NCBI GenBank assembly: GCA_965214325.1 | Contig: CBDCBG010000006.1 | Coordinates: forward strand, 4,030,001-4,094,000 | Source of the DNA: JAJEFO01 sp965214325 | GTDB taxonomy: Bacteria > Pseudomonadota > Alphaproteobacteria > Rhodobacterales > Rhodobacteraceae | Reading direction: 5' to 3' | DNA: 64,000 bases | Shown here: piece after piece, positions 1 to 7,731 of the stretch | Layout: each line of letters starts with the position of its first letter | Numbering within the stretch: the first letter of the stretch is position 1 | Notes under the pieces: model-generated | Databases searched by the model: none | What the model saw: only the letters and a program-made list of their open reading frames with translations | What the model was told of the DNA's origin: nothing | Made by a program: the position numbers and the translations under genes

Positions 1-1059
1 GAGAACTCGCGCCGCGCGACCGTCGATAGGATCGCCGCGCTGCCCCGCAGGGAGGCCTGCGGTTCGATGACGGTGGACGGCTTCGACTCCCCGATCACGC
101 TCGCGGTCAGGCTGTCGGTCAGGAGCGATCGGATTCTGGTCGATTTCGAGGGCACGAGCGGCATCGACGCGAAAGGCATAAACTGCCCGTTCGTCTATGC
201 GAAGGCCTATGCCTGCTACGCCCTCAAATGTGCCATCGCGCCGGAAATCCCGAACAACCACGCATCGCTTGAACCTTTCGAGGTGGTGGCTCCGGAAGGC
301 ACGATCGTGAACGCCGCGCATCCGGCCCCCGTCGCGTTGCGGCACATCATCGGGCATTTTGTTCCGGACGCCGTCTATGGCGCCCTCGACAGGATCCTGC
401 CCGGCGTGGTTCCTGCCGAAGGAGCTGGCTGCCTTTGCAACTTCCAGCTTTCGTTGCGGCCAAGCATGGACGCGCCCGTGCCGGGCACCGCCCGGCACGC
501 GGAGGTGCTGACATTCAATTCCGGCGGTTCGGGGGCTCGTCCGGAGCATGACGGCTTGAATGCCACCGCCTTTCCGTCCGGCGTCATGACCATGCCCGTC
601 GAGGCGACCGAGCACACCGGCCCGGTGATCATCTGGCGGAAGGAGCTTCGACCCGATTCCGGCGGGGCTGGCCGGCAGCGGGGCGGTCTTGGCCAGTGCA
701 TGGAAGTCGGCGCGACAGAGGGTCACGAATTCGACTTTCAGGCCATGTTCGACCGGGTCCGTCACCCGGCACGCGGTCGCAACGGAGGCCGGTCCGGAGC
801 GCCAACGACGATTGCCCGTGACGACGGCACTCCGATGCGCGGAAAGGGCAAGCAGTTCGTTCCGGACGGGCGCAGGGTGATGCTGGCTTTCCCGGGAGGC
901 GGTGGATACGGCGATCCTGCGGACAGGGATCCGGCACTCGTGAGGCGCGACCTCGCACGGGGCTACATATCCGCCGGGACCGCAGCGCATGACTACGGCC
1001 TTTCGGCTGACGACATCAGGGCGGTCGAAGAGGCCGCCCGCAAGGGAGAGGCCATCTGA
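1..1059 (+). CDS. Hydantoinase B/oxoprolinase family protein, C-terminal part
   Basis: The reading frame is open to the left edge of the window, so the gene starts upstream and only about 352 C-terminal codons are present. The protein matches the HyuB type subunit of ATP-dependent hydantoinase/N-methylhydantoinase/acetophenone carboxylase-like enzymes, which hydrolyse or carboxylate cyclic amides and ketones together with a HyuA partner. Family-like stretches are the NCPFVYAKAYACYALKC segment, the P-N-N-x-G/A region and the C-terminal FPGGGGYGDP glycine loop. The downstream gene starts directly after its TGA, so they are co-transcribed. The HyuA partner would be expected just upstream, outside the window. 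The family is clear; the substrate is unknown. Confidence 0.85.
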   Translation, partial: ENSRRATVDRIAALPRREACGSMTVDGFDSPITLAVRLSVRSDRILVDFEGTSGIDAKGINCPFVYAKAYACYALKCAIAPEIPNNHASLEPFEVVAPEGTIVNAAHPAPVALRHIIGHFVPDAVYGALDRILPGVVPAEGAGCLCNFQLSLRPSMDAPVPGTARHAEVLTFNSGGSGARPEHDGLNATAFPSGVMTMPVEATEHTGPVIIWRKELRPDSGGAGRQRGGLGQCMEVGATEGHEFDFQAMFDRVRHPARGRNGGRSGAPTTIARDDGTPMRGKGKQFVPDGRRVMLAFPGGGGYGDPADRDPALVRRDLARGYISAGTAAHDYGLSADDIRAVEEAARKGEAI

Positions 1060-2271
1060 ATGGCCGCAATCGCCACGGCGCCGACGCATTCCGCCTACGA
1101 CGTCTTGATCGTCGGAGGGGCGATGATGGGATCGTCCACCGCGTGGTTCCTGACCGAGAATCCCGATTTTGACGGGCGCGTTCTCGTCGTCGAGCGCGAC
1201 ACGACCTACGAAGCCTGCTCCACCGCGCACACCAGCTCCTGCATGCGCCAGCAGTTCTCGGAAGAGCTGAACGTTCGGATCAGCCAGTTCGCAGCGGAGT
1301 TCGTGAGGAATTTCAGGGTCTACATGGGGGGCGACGGGCGGGTGCCGGAAATCCTGCTTCGCAGCCACGGATACATGTATCTCGCCAATTCCGAGAGATT
1401 CGCCGACGTTCTTCGGGAAAACCTCGAGGTTCAGCGCGCGGCAGGCGCCGGAACGGTCCTGATGACTGCCGAGGAAATCAAGGCGAGCTATCCGTTCTAC
1501 AACGTCGACGACATCGTGCTTGGATCGATCAACACCATCGACGAGGGCTATTGGGACGGGTCGACGGTATTCGACTGGCTTCGTCGGAGCGCTCGCGAAC
1601 GGGGCGTCGAGTACGTTGAGAACGAGGTCGTCGCAATGACATGCTCGGGCGGACGCATCGAGAGCGTCACGCTGAAATCGGGCGAGGTGGTTGCCTGCGG
1701 GCAGGTCGTGAACGCGTCAGGGCCGCGCGCTTCGCGGACGGCGGCCATGGCCGGCCTCGAGGTGCCGGTCGAGCCGCGAAAGCGCTTCTCCTGGATATTC
1801 TCCGCCGAGAATCCGCTTGAGCAGGATCTGCCGCTGACCATCGACCCGTCGGGCGTTCACGTGCGCGAAAACGGCGGCGGCACGTATCTGGCGGGGGGAC
1901 ATTCCGATCATGATCCGGCGGTGGAATTTGACGACTTCACGATGGATCATGCGTTGTGGCAGGATTTTGTCTGGCCGACATTGGCGACCCGCATTCCACG
2001 GTTCGAGGCCATCAAGGTCACGAGCGAATGGGCAGGTCACTACGCCTACAATGCGTTCGACCAGAACGCGGTCATGGGTCCGCATCCCGAGGTCGGCAAC
2101 TTCATTTTCCTGAACGGGTTCTCGGGTCACGGGTTGCAGCAGTCGCCGGCAATGGGGCGCGGCACGGCGGAGTGGCTGGCCTACGGGGAGTACAGGGCGC
2201 TGGATCTGACGCCTTTCAACTATGAGCGGATCGTCAGGAATGCCCCGATCGTCGAGAGGGCGGTGATCTGA
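1060..2271 (+). CDS. FAD-dependent oxidoreductase, DAO (sarcosine/glycine oxidase-like) family
   Basis: A 403-residue protein with an N-terminal Rossmann FAD-binding segment (DVLIVGGAMMGSS, residues 14-26) and a C-terminal GHGLQQSPAMGRG segment typical of the DAO family. Members oxidise secondary or D-amino groups with FAD in the cytoplasm. The third glycine of the dinucleotide motif is alanine. The ATG follows the TGA of the hydantoinase-B gene with no gap and the next gene again starts directly after its TGA, so it is part of a tight operon. It may act on an amine released by the hydantoinase; that is inference. Confidence 0.85.
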   Translation: MAAIATAPTHSAYDVLIVGGAMMGSSTAWFLTENPDFDGRVLVVERDTTYEACSTAHTSSCMRQQFSEELNVRISQFAAEFVRNFRVYMGGDGRVPEILLRSHGYMYLANSERFADVLRENLEVQRAAGAGTVLMTAEEIKASYPFYNVDDIVLGSINTIDEGYWDGSTVFDWLRRSARERGVEYVENEVVAMTCSGGRIESVTLKSGEVVACGQVVNASGPRASRTAAMAGLEVPVEPRKRFSWIFSAENPLEQDLPLTIDPSGVHVRENGGGTYLAGGHSDHDPAVEFDDFTMDHALWQDFVWPTLATRIPRFEAIKVTSEWAGHYAYNAFDQNAVMGPHPEVGNFIFLNGFSGHGLQQSPAMGRGTAEWLAYGEYRALDLTPFNYERIVRNAPIVERAVI

Positions 2272-3045
2272 ATGGAGTTGGAGCGAAACCGGTTCACGCA
2301 CGCGATCGCGGCCGGCGAGAGGCAGGTCGGGATCTGGATCAACCTGGGAAGCAACCTTGCCGCCGAGGTCGTGGCCCCCTCGGGCTATGACTGGGCGCTC
2401 ATAGACACGGAGCACAGTCCCGGCGATTATTTCAGCGTTCTTGGTCAGTTGCAGGCATTTGCGCCCTACGCAACGATCCCGATCGTGCGCGTGGAATGGA
2501 ATGACCCCGTGGTCGTGAAGCGGATGCTCGACATCGGTGCGCCCGGGCTCCTCTTCCCGATGATCCAGTCTGTTGAAGAGGCGCGTCAGGCAGTCGCCGC
2601 GACGCGTTATCCGCCGCGAGGCGTGCGGGGTGTTGCGGGCTCGACCCGCGCAACGAAGTTCGGGCGCGTGAAGGAATATGTCCAGCGCGTCGAGACCGAA
2701 ACCACGGTAATTCTTCAGCTGGAAACGCGTGCGGCGATGGAGCGGGCCGCGGAAATCGCGGGGATCGACGGCGTCTCCGGCGTCTTCTTCGGCCCCGCCG
2801 ACATTGCGGCGGATATCGGCAAGGTGGGGCAGCCGATGGCGCCGGAGGTCTGGGAACTGATCCGGGCGGCCGGCGGTGCCGTGCGAGACGCGGGCAAGCC
2901 CACTGGCACGCTCGTTCTGGATGCGGGATTTGCCGCGACGCTCCTGAACGAGGGCTTCACTTTCGTGGCATGCGGAACGGACACATCGGTCCTTGCGCGG
3001 GGCGTCGACGGGCTTCTTGCCGCCGTGAGGAATGAAATCGACTGA
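2272..3045 (+). CDS. HpcH/HpaI family aldolase/citrate lyase
   Basis: A 257-residue TIM-barrel class II aldolase of the HpcH/HpaI type, which cleaves 2-keto-3-deoxy or 4-hydroxy-2-oxo acids to pyruvate and an aldehyde using a divalent metal. Seen in the sequence are the DTEHSPGD segment near residue 44, the VEWND segment near residue 76, the metal-binding glutamate in LQLETRAAM and the GPADIAADIG motif with its aspartate. Length is normal. It starts directly after the oxidoreductase stop. It probably cleaves the carbon skeleton at the end of the operon's pathway. Confidence 0.88.
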   Translation: MELERNRFTHAIAAGERQVGIWINLGSNLAAEVVAPSGYDWALIDTEHSPGDYFSVLGQLQAFAPYATIPIVRVEWNDPVVVKRMLDIGAPGLLFPMIQSVEEARQAVAATRYPPRGVRGVAGSTRATKFGRVKEYVQRVETETTVILQLETRAAMERAAEIAGIDGVSGVFFGPADIAADIGKVGQPMAPEVWELIRAAGGAVRDAGKPTGTLVLDAGFAATLLNEGFTFVACGTDTSVLARGVDGLLAAVRNEID

Positions 3046-3059
3046 ACGAGGAGAATGCA

Positions 3060-3761
3060 ATGACGGGAACTGCGCTTATCACCGCCGGAGGCAGCGGCAT
3101 GGGTGCGGACAGCGCTCGCGCCCTGGCCGCAAGCGGATTCAACGTGGGGATTCTTTCCTCCTCCGGAAAGGGCGAGGCACTCGCGAAGGAGCTCGGTGGC
3201 GTAGGCGTCACGGGCTCGAACCGCGAGGACGCCGATCTGCAGCGGCTTGTCGATGCCGCCATGAACGAGTGGGGCCATATCGACGTGCTGGTGAACTCGG
3301 CTGGCCACGGGCCACGTGCGGACATCCTTGAGCTGACGGATGGCGACTGGCACGAGGGAATGGAGGTCTACTTCCTGAACGCCGTCCGCCCGTCGCGGCT
3401 CGTGACGCCGATCATGCGGGCCCAGGGCGGCGGCAGCATCATCAACATCTCGACCTTTGCCGCGTTCGAGCCGAACCCGGTGTTTCCGACAAGCGGCGTC
3501 ATGCGGGCCGGCCTGGCGTCGTTCTGCAAGCTCTTCGCCGACAGGTATGCGGAAGAGAACATCCGCATGAACAACATCCTGCCGGGCTTCATCGACAGCC
3601 TGCCCGAGAAGGACGAGTTCCGGGAGATGATCCCGATGGGGCGTTACGGAAGGTCGCTGGCGGAGATCGGCGGAGTCGTGGCCTTCCTCGCTTCGGAGGC
3701 CGGAGCATACATCACGGGCCAGAACATCCGGGTCGACGGCGGGATCACGCGTTCGGTCTGA
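3060..3761 (+). CDS. SDR family oxidoreductase with atypical active site
   Basis: A 233-residue short-chain dehydrogenase with the cofactor motif TAGGSGMG (residues 8-15), VNSAGHG at 78-84 and a C-terminal RVDGG tail. The catalytic serine is present (INIST, S131), but the expected YxxxK is replaced: the aligned stretch reads FPTSGVMRAGL (142-152), with Thr/Ser where Tyr should be and Met/Arg where Lys should be. A good ribosome binding site (gaggag) precedes the ATG. It is the last gene of the operon. It may be a non-canonical reductase or have lost chemistry; the family call is firm. Confidence 0.85.
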   Translation: MTGTALITAGGSGMGADSARALAASGFNVGILSSSGKGEALAKELGGVGVTGSNREDADLQRLVDAAMNEWGHIDVLVNSAGHGPRADILELTDGDWHEGMEVYFLNAVRPSRLVTPIMRAQGGGSIINISTFAAFEPNPVFPTSGVMRAGLASFCKLFADRYAEENIRMNNILPGFIDSLPEKDEFREMIPMGRYGRSLAEIGGVVAFLASEAGAYITGQNIRVDGGITRSV

Positions 3762-4375
3762 TACGGCGTACGCGCGAATCGTTGCGGAAGCCGGCATCAG
3801 GATTGATCATTGGCTGCGGAATTCGCGAATCCGAACGGACGGATTGAGGGGCCGGGAGAGGAATCCGAGTCGCTTGAACACTTGGCGACAAGTCCGCTCA
3901 CGGACTCGAATGCGGGACGCGTGGCCGGTGCGTTCCCGCCCCGCTTGCGGTGCGGAAGGCATCACGAACACATGGAGCGTTCAGGACTTGGTTGCGGAAC
4001 CGAGGGGTCCTCGGTCAGGTTGCAAGCGCGAGTGGCAGTGCGTTCGTGCGGTACCTGCGAGCATGAAATCCTGGACAAGGGAGCGGCACGGCCGAAGCAC
4101 TTTGCCATCCGAGACCGTCTTGGCGCGTTGCCGCCCGACGGCACTTGGAGAATCAGGGAGGATCACGGGATGCCGCGAGCGGCCTTCGCTCATGTCACCG
4201 GGCCTGGAGAGGCATCGCTGATTCGATGCGACAGCGGCCTGTCAACCCAGGCTGCGCCGATCCCTGGTACATCCGCCTGCTTGCGCGTCAATGGAGCATG
4301 TCGCGGTTGCAGGAGCCCGCGGCGGCACGGCTTCCGGAAGCTCGCGCGCAACCGTTCAGCCGTTGCGGGAGGCGG
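3762..4375. other. Intergenic region without recognisable gene
   Basis: About 610 bases between the end of the SDR operon and the convergent purL. Open frames here are arginine-rich and resemble no protein family. No tRNA-like fold or clear terminator was found. Confidence 0.5.
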
Positions 4376-6535
4376 TCAGCCCAGCGCCTCGGCAAAGGCG
4401 CTGCGATAAAGTTCGGAGAGTTCGGCGAGCGGTGCCGAAACGCCACCCAGGGAGACCCGGTTTCCTCCGAAGCGTCCGACCTGGCTGACGGGGATGCCGG
4501 CACGGGAGGCCTCTCCCATGATGGCCTCGGCCTCGTCGAAGCCACAGGCGATCAGGTAGCGGGCCTGGTCCTCGCCGAACAGAGCGCCAACGTCATTCGT
4601 GTCCAGGGTGATGCCCAGTCCGGCGGCATCCGCCATTTCGAATGCCGCAAGCGCGAGGCCGCCGTCCGAAAGGTCGCTCGCGGCATGGATCAGGGAGCCG
4701 TGCGCCCTGACGAATTCGCCGTGGGCGCGCTCGGCGGCAAGGTCGACCGGCGGGGCCTGCCCCTCCTCGCGGCCAAAGGCCTCGGCCAGCAGCGCAGACT
4801 GCCCGAGCCATCCGGTCGCCTCCCCGATCATGAGCGCCCAGTCCCCTTCCCGGACATCGCCCGCCACGAGGGAATCCCCTGGCCGGATCAGCCCGACTGC
4901 GCCGATGGTTGGCGTTGGCAGGATCGGCTGCCCGTCGGTTTCGTTGTAGAACGAGACGTTGCCGGAAACGATCGGCACGTCGAGTGCGGCGCAGGCCTCT
5001 GCGATGCCCCTGACGGCGCCGACGAACTGGCCCATGATCTGCGGCCTTTCCGGGTTGCCGAAATTCAGGTTGTCGGTTGCTGCAAGCGGCCTGGCTCCTG
5101 TCGCCGTCAGGTTCCGGCAGGCCTCCGCCACGGCCTGCTTTCCGCCCTCGTACGGATTTGCCTTCACGTATCTGGGCGTCACGTCAGAAGTGAAGGCCAG
5201 CATCTTCCCGGTTCTCTGGTCCCGGACAATGCCCGGGCCGCGACCCGGCGTGCGCACCGTGTTGGCCATGACCTGGCTGTCATACTGCTCCCACACCCAT
5301 TGCTTGCGCGCGTAGTTGGGCGAGCCGACCAGCGCCCTCAGCCCCTCGATCGGATCGATTTCGGGAGTGTCCGCAAGCGGGGCGGGCGGGTGCGTTTCGA
5401 CCCAGGGGCGGTCGTATTCGGGCGCGCTGGACGAAAGCTTCGACAGCGGCAGGTCCGCCTTGGTTTCGCCCTGGTGCATGACGAGGAAACGGTCCTCGTC
5501 GATGGTTTCGCCGACGATCGCGAAGTCGAGGTCCCACTTCTCGAAAATCGCCTTGGCCTCCGCCTCGAACTCTGGCTTGAGCACCATCAGCATCCGTTCC
5601 TGGCTCTCGCTGAGCATCATTTCGTAGGCCGTCATGGCCTCTTCGCGCTGCGGCACGGCGTCAAGGTCGAGCCTGACGCCGAGACCGCCCTTGTCGCCCA
5701 TCTCCACCGCGGAGCAGGTTAGGCCGGCCGCGCCCATGTCCTGGATCGAGATCACCGCACCGGTGGCCATCAGTTCGAGGCAGGCCTCGAGCAGGCGCTT
5801 TTCGGTGAAGGGATCGCCGACCTGCACGGCAGGCCGCTTGTCCTCGCTGTTCTCATTGAATTCCGCCGAGGCCATCGTGGCTCCGCCGACGCCGTCGCGT
5901 CCCGTCTTCGCGCCCAGATACACGACCGGCATGCCGACCCCGCTCGCGGCGGAATAGAAGATCCTGTCCGTGTCCACGATGCCGGCGGCAAAGGCGTTGA
6001 CGAGGCAGTTTCCGTTGTAGCTGTTGTGCAGCCGCACCTCGCCGCCGGTCGTCGGCACGCCGAAGGCATTGCCGTAGCCGCCGATACCCGCGACGACACC
6101 CGACACGAGGCGCTTGGTCCTCGGATGGCCGGGCTCGCCGAAGGAGAGCGCGTTCATCGCGGCAACCGGCCTTGCGCCCATGGTGAATACGTCGCGAAGT
6201 ATGCCTCCCATCCCTGTCGCCGCTCCTTGGTAGGGCTCGATATACGAAGGATGGTTGTGGCTCTCCATCTTGAAGACCACGGCCTGGCCGTCCCCGATAT
6301 CGACGACGCCAGCGTTTTCGCCCGGGCCGCAGATGACCTGGGGTCCGGATGTCGGAAGGGTCTTCAGCCATTTCTTCGACGACTTGTAGGAGCAATGCTC
6401 GTTCCACATCGCCGAGAATATGCCGAGCTCCGTAAAGGTCGGCTCTCGGTTCAGTATGCGCACAACTTCCTGGTACTCCGCAGGCGTGAACCCATGGGCC
6501 GTGACCTGACCTTCGGTGATCTCGGGTTCTTTCAT
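4376..6535 (-). CDS. purL: Phosphoribosylformylglycinamidine synthase subunit PurL
   Basis: A 719-residue PurL of the size used with separate PurS and PurQ. It converts formylglycinamide ribonucleotide, ATP and glutamine-derived ammonia to the amidine in purine synthesis. The N-terminus carries the MWNEHCSYKSSK motif, followed by the GDGQAVVFKMESHNHPS ATP-binding segment and the paired AIRS-like halves. The frame stays open 89 codons further upstream, but that part is basic and overlaps the next gene. The ATG at 6535, preceded by a gggtggag binding site, gives the native MKEPEITEGQ start. Confidence 0.97.
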   Translation of the reverse strand: MKEPEITEGQVTAHGFTPAEYQEVVRILNREPTFTELGIFSAMWNEHCSYKSSKKWLKTLPTSGPQVICGPGENAGVVDIGDGQAVVFKMESHNHPSYIEPYQGAATGMGGILRDVFTMGARPVAAMNALSFGEPGHPRTKRLVSGVVAGIGGYGNAFGVPTTGGEVRLHNSYNGNCLVNAFAAGIVDTDRIFYSAASGVGMPVVYLGAKTGRDGVGGATMASAEFNENSEDKRPAVQVGDPFTEKRLLEACLELMATGAVISIQDMGAAGLTCSAVEMGDKGGLGVRLDLDAVPQREEAMTAYEMMLSESQERMLMVLKPEFEAEAKAIFEKWDLDFAIVGETIDEDRFLVMHQGETKADLPLSKLSSSAPEYDRPWVETHPPAPLADTPEIDPIEGLRALVGSPNYARKQWVWEQYDSQVMANTVRTPGRGPGIVRDQRTGKMLAFTSDVTPRYVKANPYEGGKQAVAEACRNLTATGARPLAATDNLNFGNPERPQIMGQFVGAVRGIAEACAALDVPIVSGNVSFYNETDGQPILPTPTIGAVGLIRPGDSLVAGDVREGDWALMIGEATGWLGQSALLAEAFGREEGQAPPVDLAAERAHGEFVRAHGSLIHAASDLSDGGLALAAFEMADAAGLGITLDTNDVGALFGEDQARYLIACGFDEAEAIMGEASRAGIPVSQVGRFGGNRVSLGGVSAPLAELSELYRSAFAEALG

Positions 6536-6593
6536 GCACACTCCACCCTGGTTCCGAGGCGCGCTGCCGGACAAGGGTCCTGACCGTCCCCTC

Positions 6594-7169
6594 TCAGGCA
6601 AGCCCTCCGTTCTTGAGATTCTCCCTCGCGGCCCGGGCGCATTTCGCGACGCGCCTGGCGCGCGTCGGGTCGGTCTTGGCCCACTTGATCTTTTCGAGCC
6701 ATGCACGCTTGACCGACCGCGACCAGCCATCGAAATTCGAGCGTGCGGGGCCAAGCGCCTTCGCCAAGTCGACCGGCACCTCCAGCCGCTCGACATCATC
6801 AAGAAAGGTCCACATTCCGTTCTTCTTCGCGGCGGTGACCCGCGCCTCGCCCGACGGCTGCATGCGCCCCTCGGCCCGGAGCCGTTCGACGATGCCCTTG
6901 CTTGCGGCGGACCAGGCCGAACTCTCCTTCCGAGGCGAGATCAAGTGCTTGTAGCGCGTCTCGTCAACGGACCGGACCGCGCTGTCTATCCAGCCCCAGG
7001 CAATCAACTCCTCGACCACGTCGCCCCAGGGAACGTGAGCGTCGTGGGCTTTCTTGTAGGTCACCAGCCAGACCGACGCGGGCGAATCGTGGTTGTCCGC
7101 CAGCCATGCCCTGAGATTCTCCATGCTTCGTATCTCGACATGAGGCCTTTCCGCCGCCGCGCCCTTCAT
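6594..7169 (-). CDS. YdeI/OmpD-associated family protein
   Basis: A 191-residue protein resembling the YdeI family. Family-like parts are the SVWLVTYKK segment, the EELIAWGWIDSAV segment near residue 53 and the basic C-terminal half ending in an RRVAKCARAARENLKNG helix. Family members have been linked to peptide/bacteriocin tolerance, but the biochemical role is not settled. Its ATG overlaps the stop of the upstream ACT-domain gene by four bases (ATGA), so the pair is translationally coupled. Confidence 0.75.
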   Translation of the reverse strand: MKGAAAERPHVEIRSMENLRAWLADNHDSPASVWLVTYKKAHDAHVPWGDVVEELIAWGWIDSAVRSVDETRYKHLISPRKESSAWSAASKGIVERLRAEGRMQPSGEARVTAAKKNGMWTFLDDVERLEVPVDLAKALGPARSNFDGWSRSVKRAWLEKIKWAKTDPTRARRVAKCARAARENLKNGGLA

Positions 7170-7597
7170 CCTGCCTGCGCCTCTGCCTGTAGCGCGAGCA
7201 GGATGGCCATGGCTTCGCCGGCCCGATCTGCCGGAACGAAGACGTGGTCGTGCCGGTCTGCCGCAACGATGTTCGCCGGCATTCCCTTCGCGGCAAGGGC
7301 GGACGAGACCGCGGCCGTCAGGCCGACCCCGTCGAGCGTAGACCGGACCGTAAGCGTGATCTGCCTCATCGGCATGTCACTCGCGATTCCAAGTCGGGCA
7401 GTCTCGTCCTTCGGGATGATGAACGACAGGCCTTCATCCTCGACGAAGCTGCACTTGGCCACTTTCGCGGCATCTGCGGCAAGGTCGTCCCTGATGCCCG
7501 AACAGAACACGTATGCGCCCGGAAGCAGGATCGGTCGCATCCCGGCAATCACCTTCTGCGTGTCCCTGATCGGTTCCGTCACGTCTTTCCTCGCCAT
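7166..7597 (-). CDS. ACT domain-containing protein
   Basis: A 143-residue protein made of an ACT-like regulatory domain pair: residues around GAYVFCSG, FVEDEGLSFIIP and a second half with MRQITLTVRSTLDGVGLTAAVS. Small free-standing ACT proteins of this kind are common in Alphaproteobacteria and are thought to sense amino acids. The chosen ATG at 7597 starts MARKDVTEPIRDT. A longer frame upstream adds 17 poorly conserved residues. It overlaps the YdeI-like gene by four bases. Confidence 0.75.
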   Translation of the reverse strand: MARKDVTEPIRDTQKVIAGMRPILLPGAYVFCSGIRDDLAADAAKVAKCSFVEDEGLSFIIPKDETARLGIASDMPMRQITLTVRSTLDGVGLTAAVSSALAAKGMPANIVAADRHDHVFVPADRAGEAMAILLALQAEAQAG

Positions 7598-7731
7598 CGC
7601 GTCCTGTTCCCGCTGGCCTTGATCAGTTCCTGCCGTGCCTGCCGCCACTGCACGGGAGAATGCGCCTCGCGGCCGGCCGTCCCGCCGCCCTGCCTTGGCT
7701 CAGGTCCCGGCGGCGGCCCCTCAGGCCCGGT

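Noticed and set aside
3810..4409. A 199-codon open frame after the SDR gene
   Set aside because: Unusual composition, no binding site and no resemblance to any family.
4145..6583. Long plus-strand open frames across purL
   Set aside because: They are antisense shadows with no family-like residues; the purL frame explains the region.
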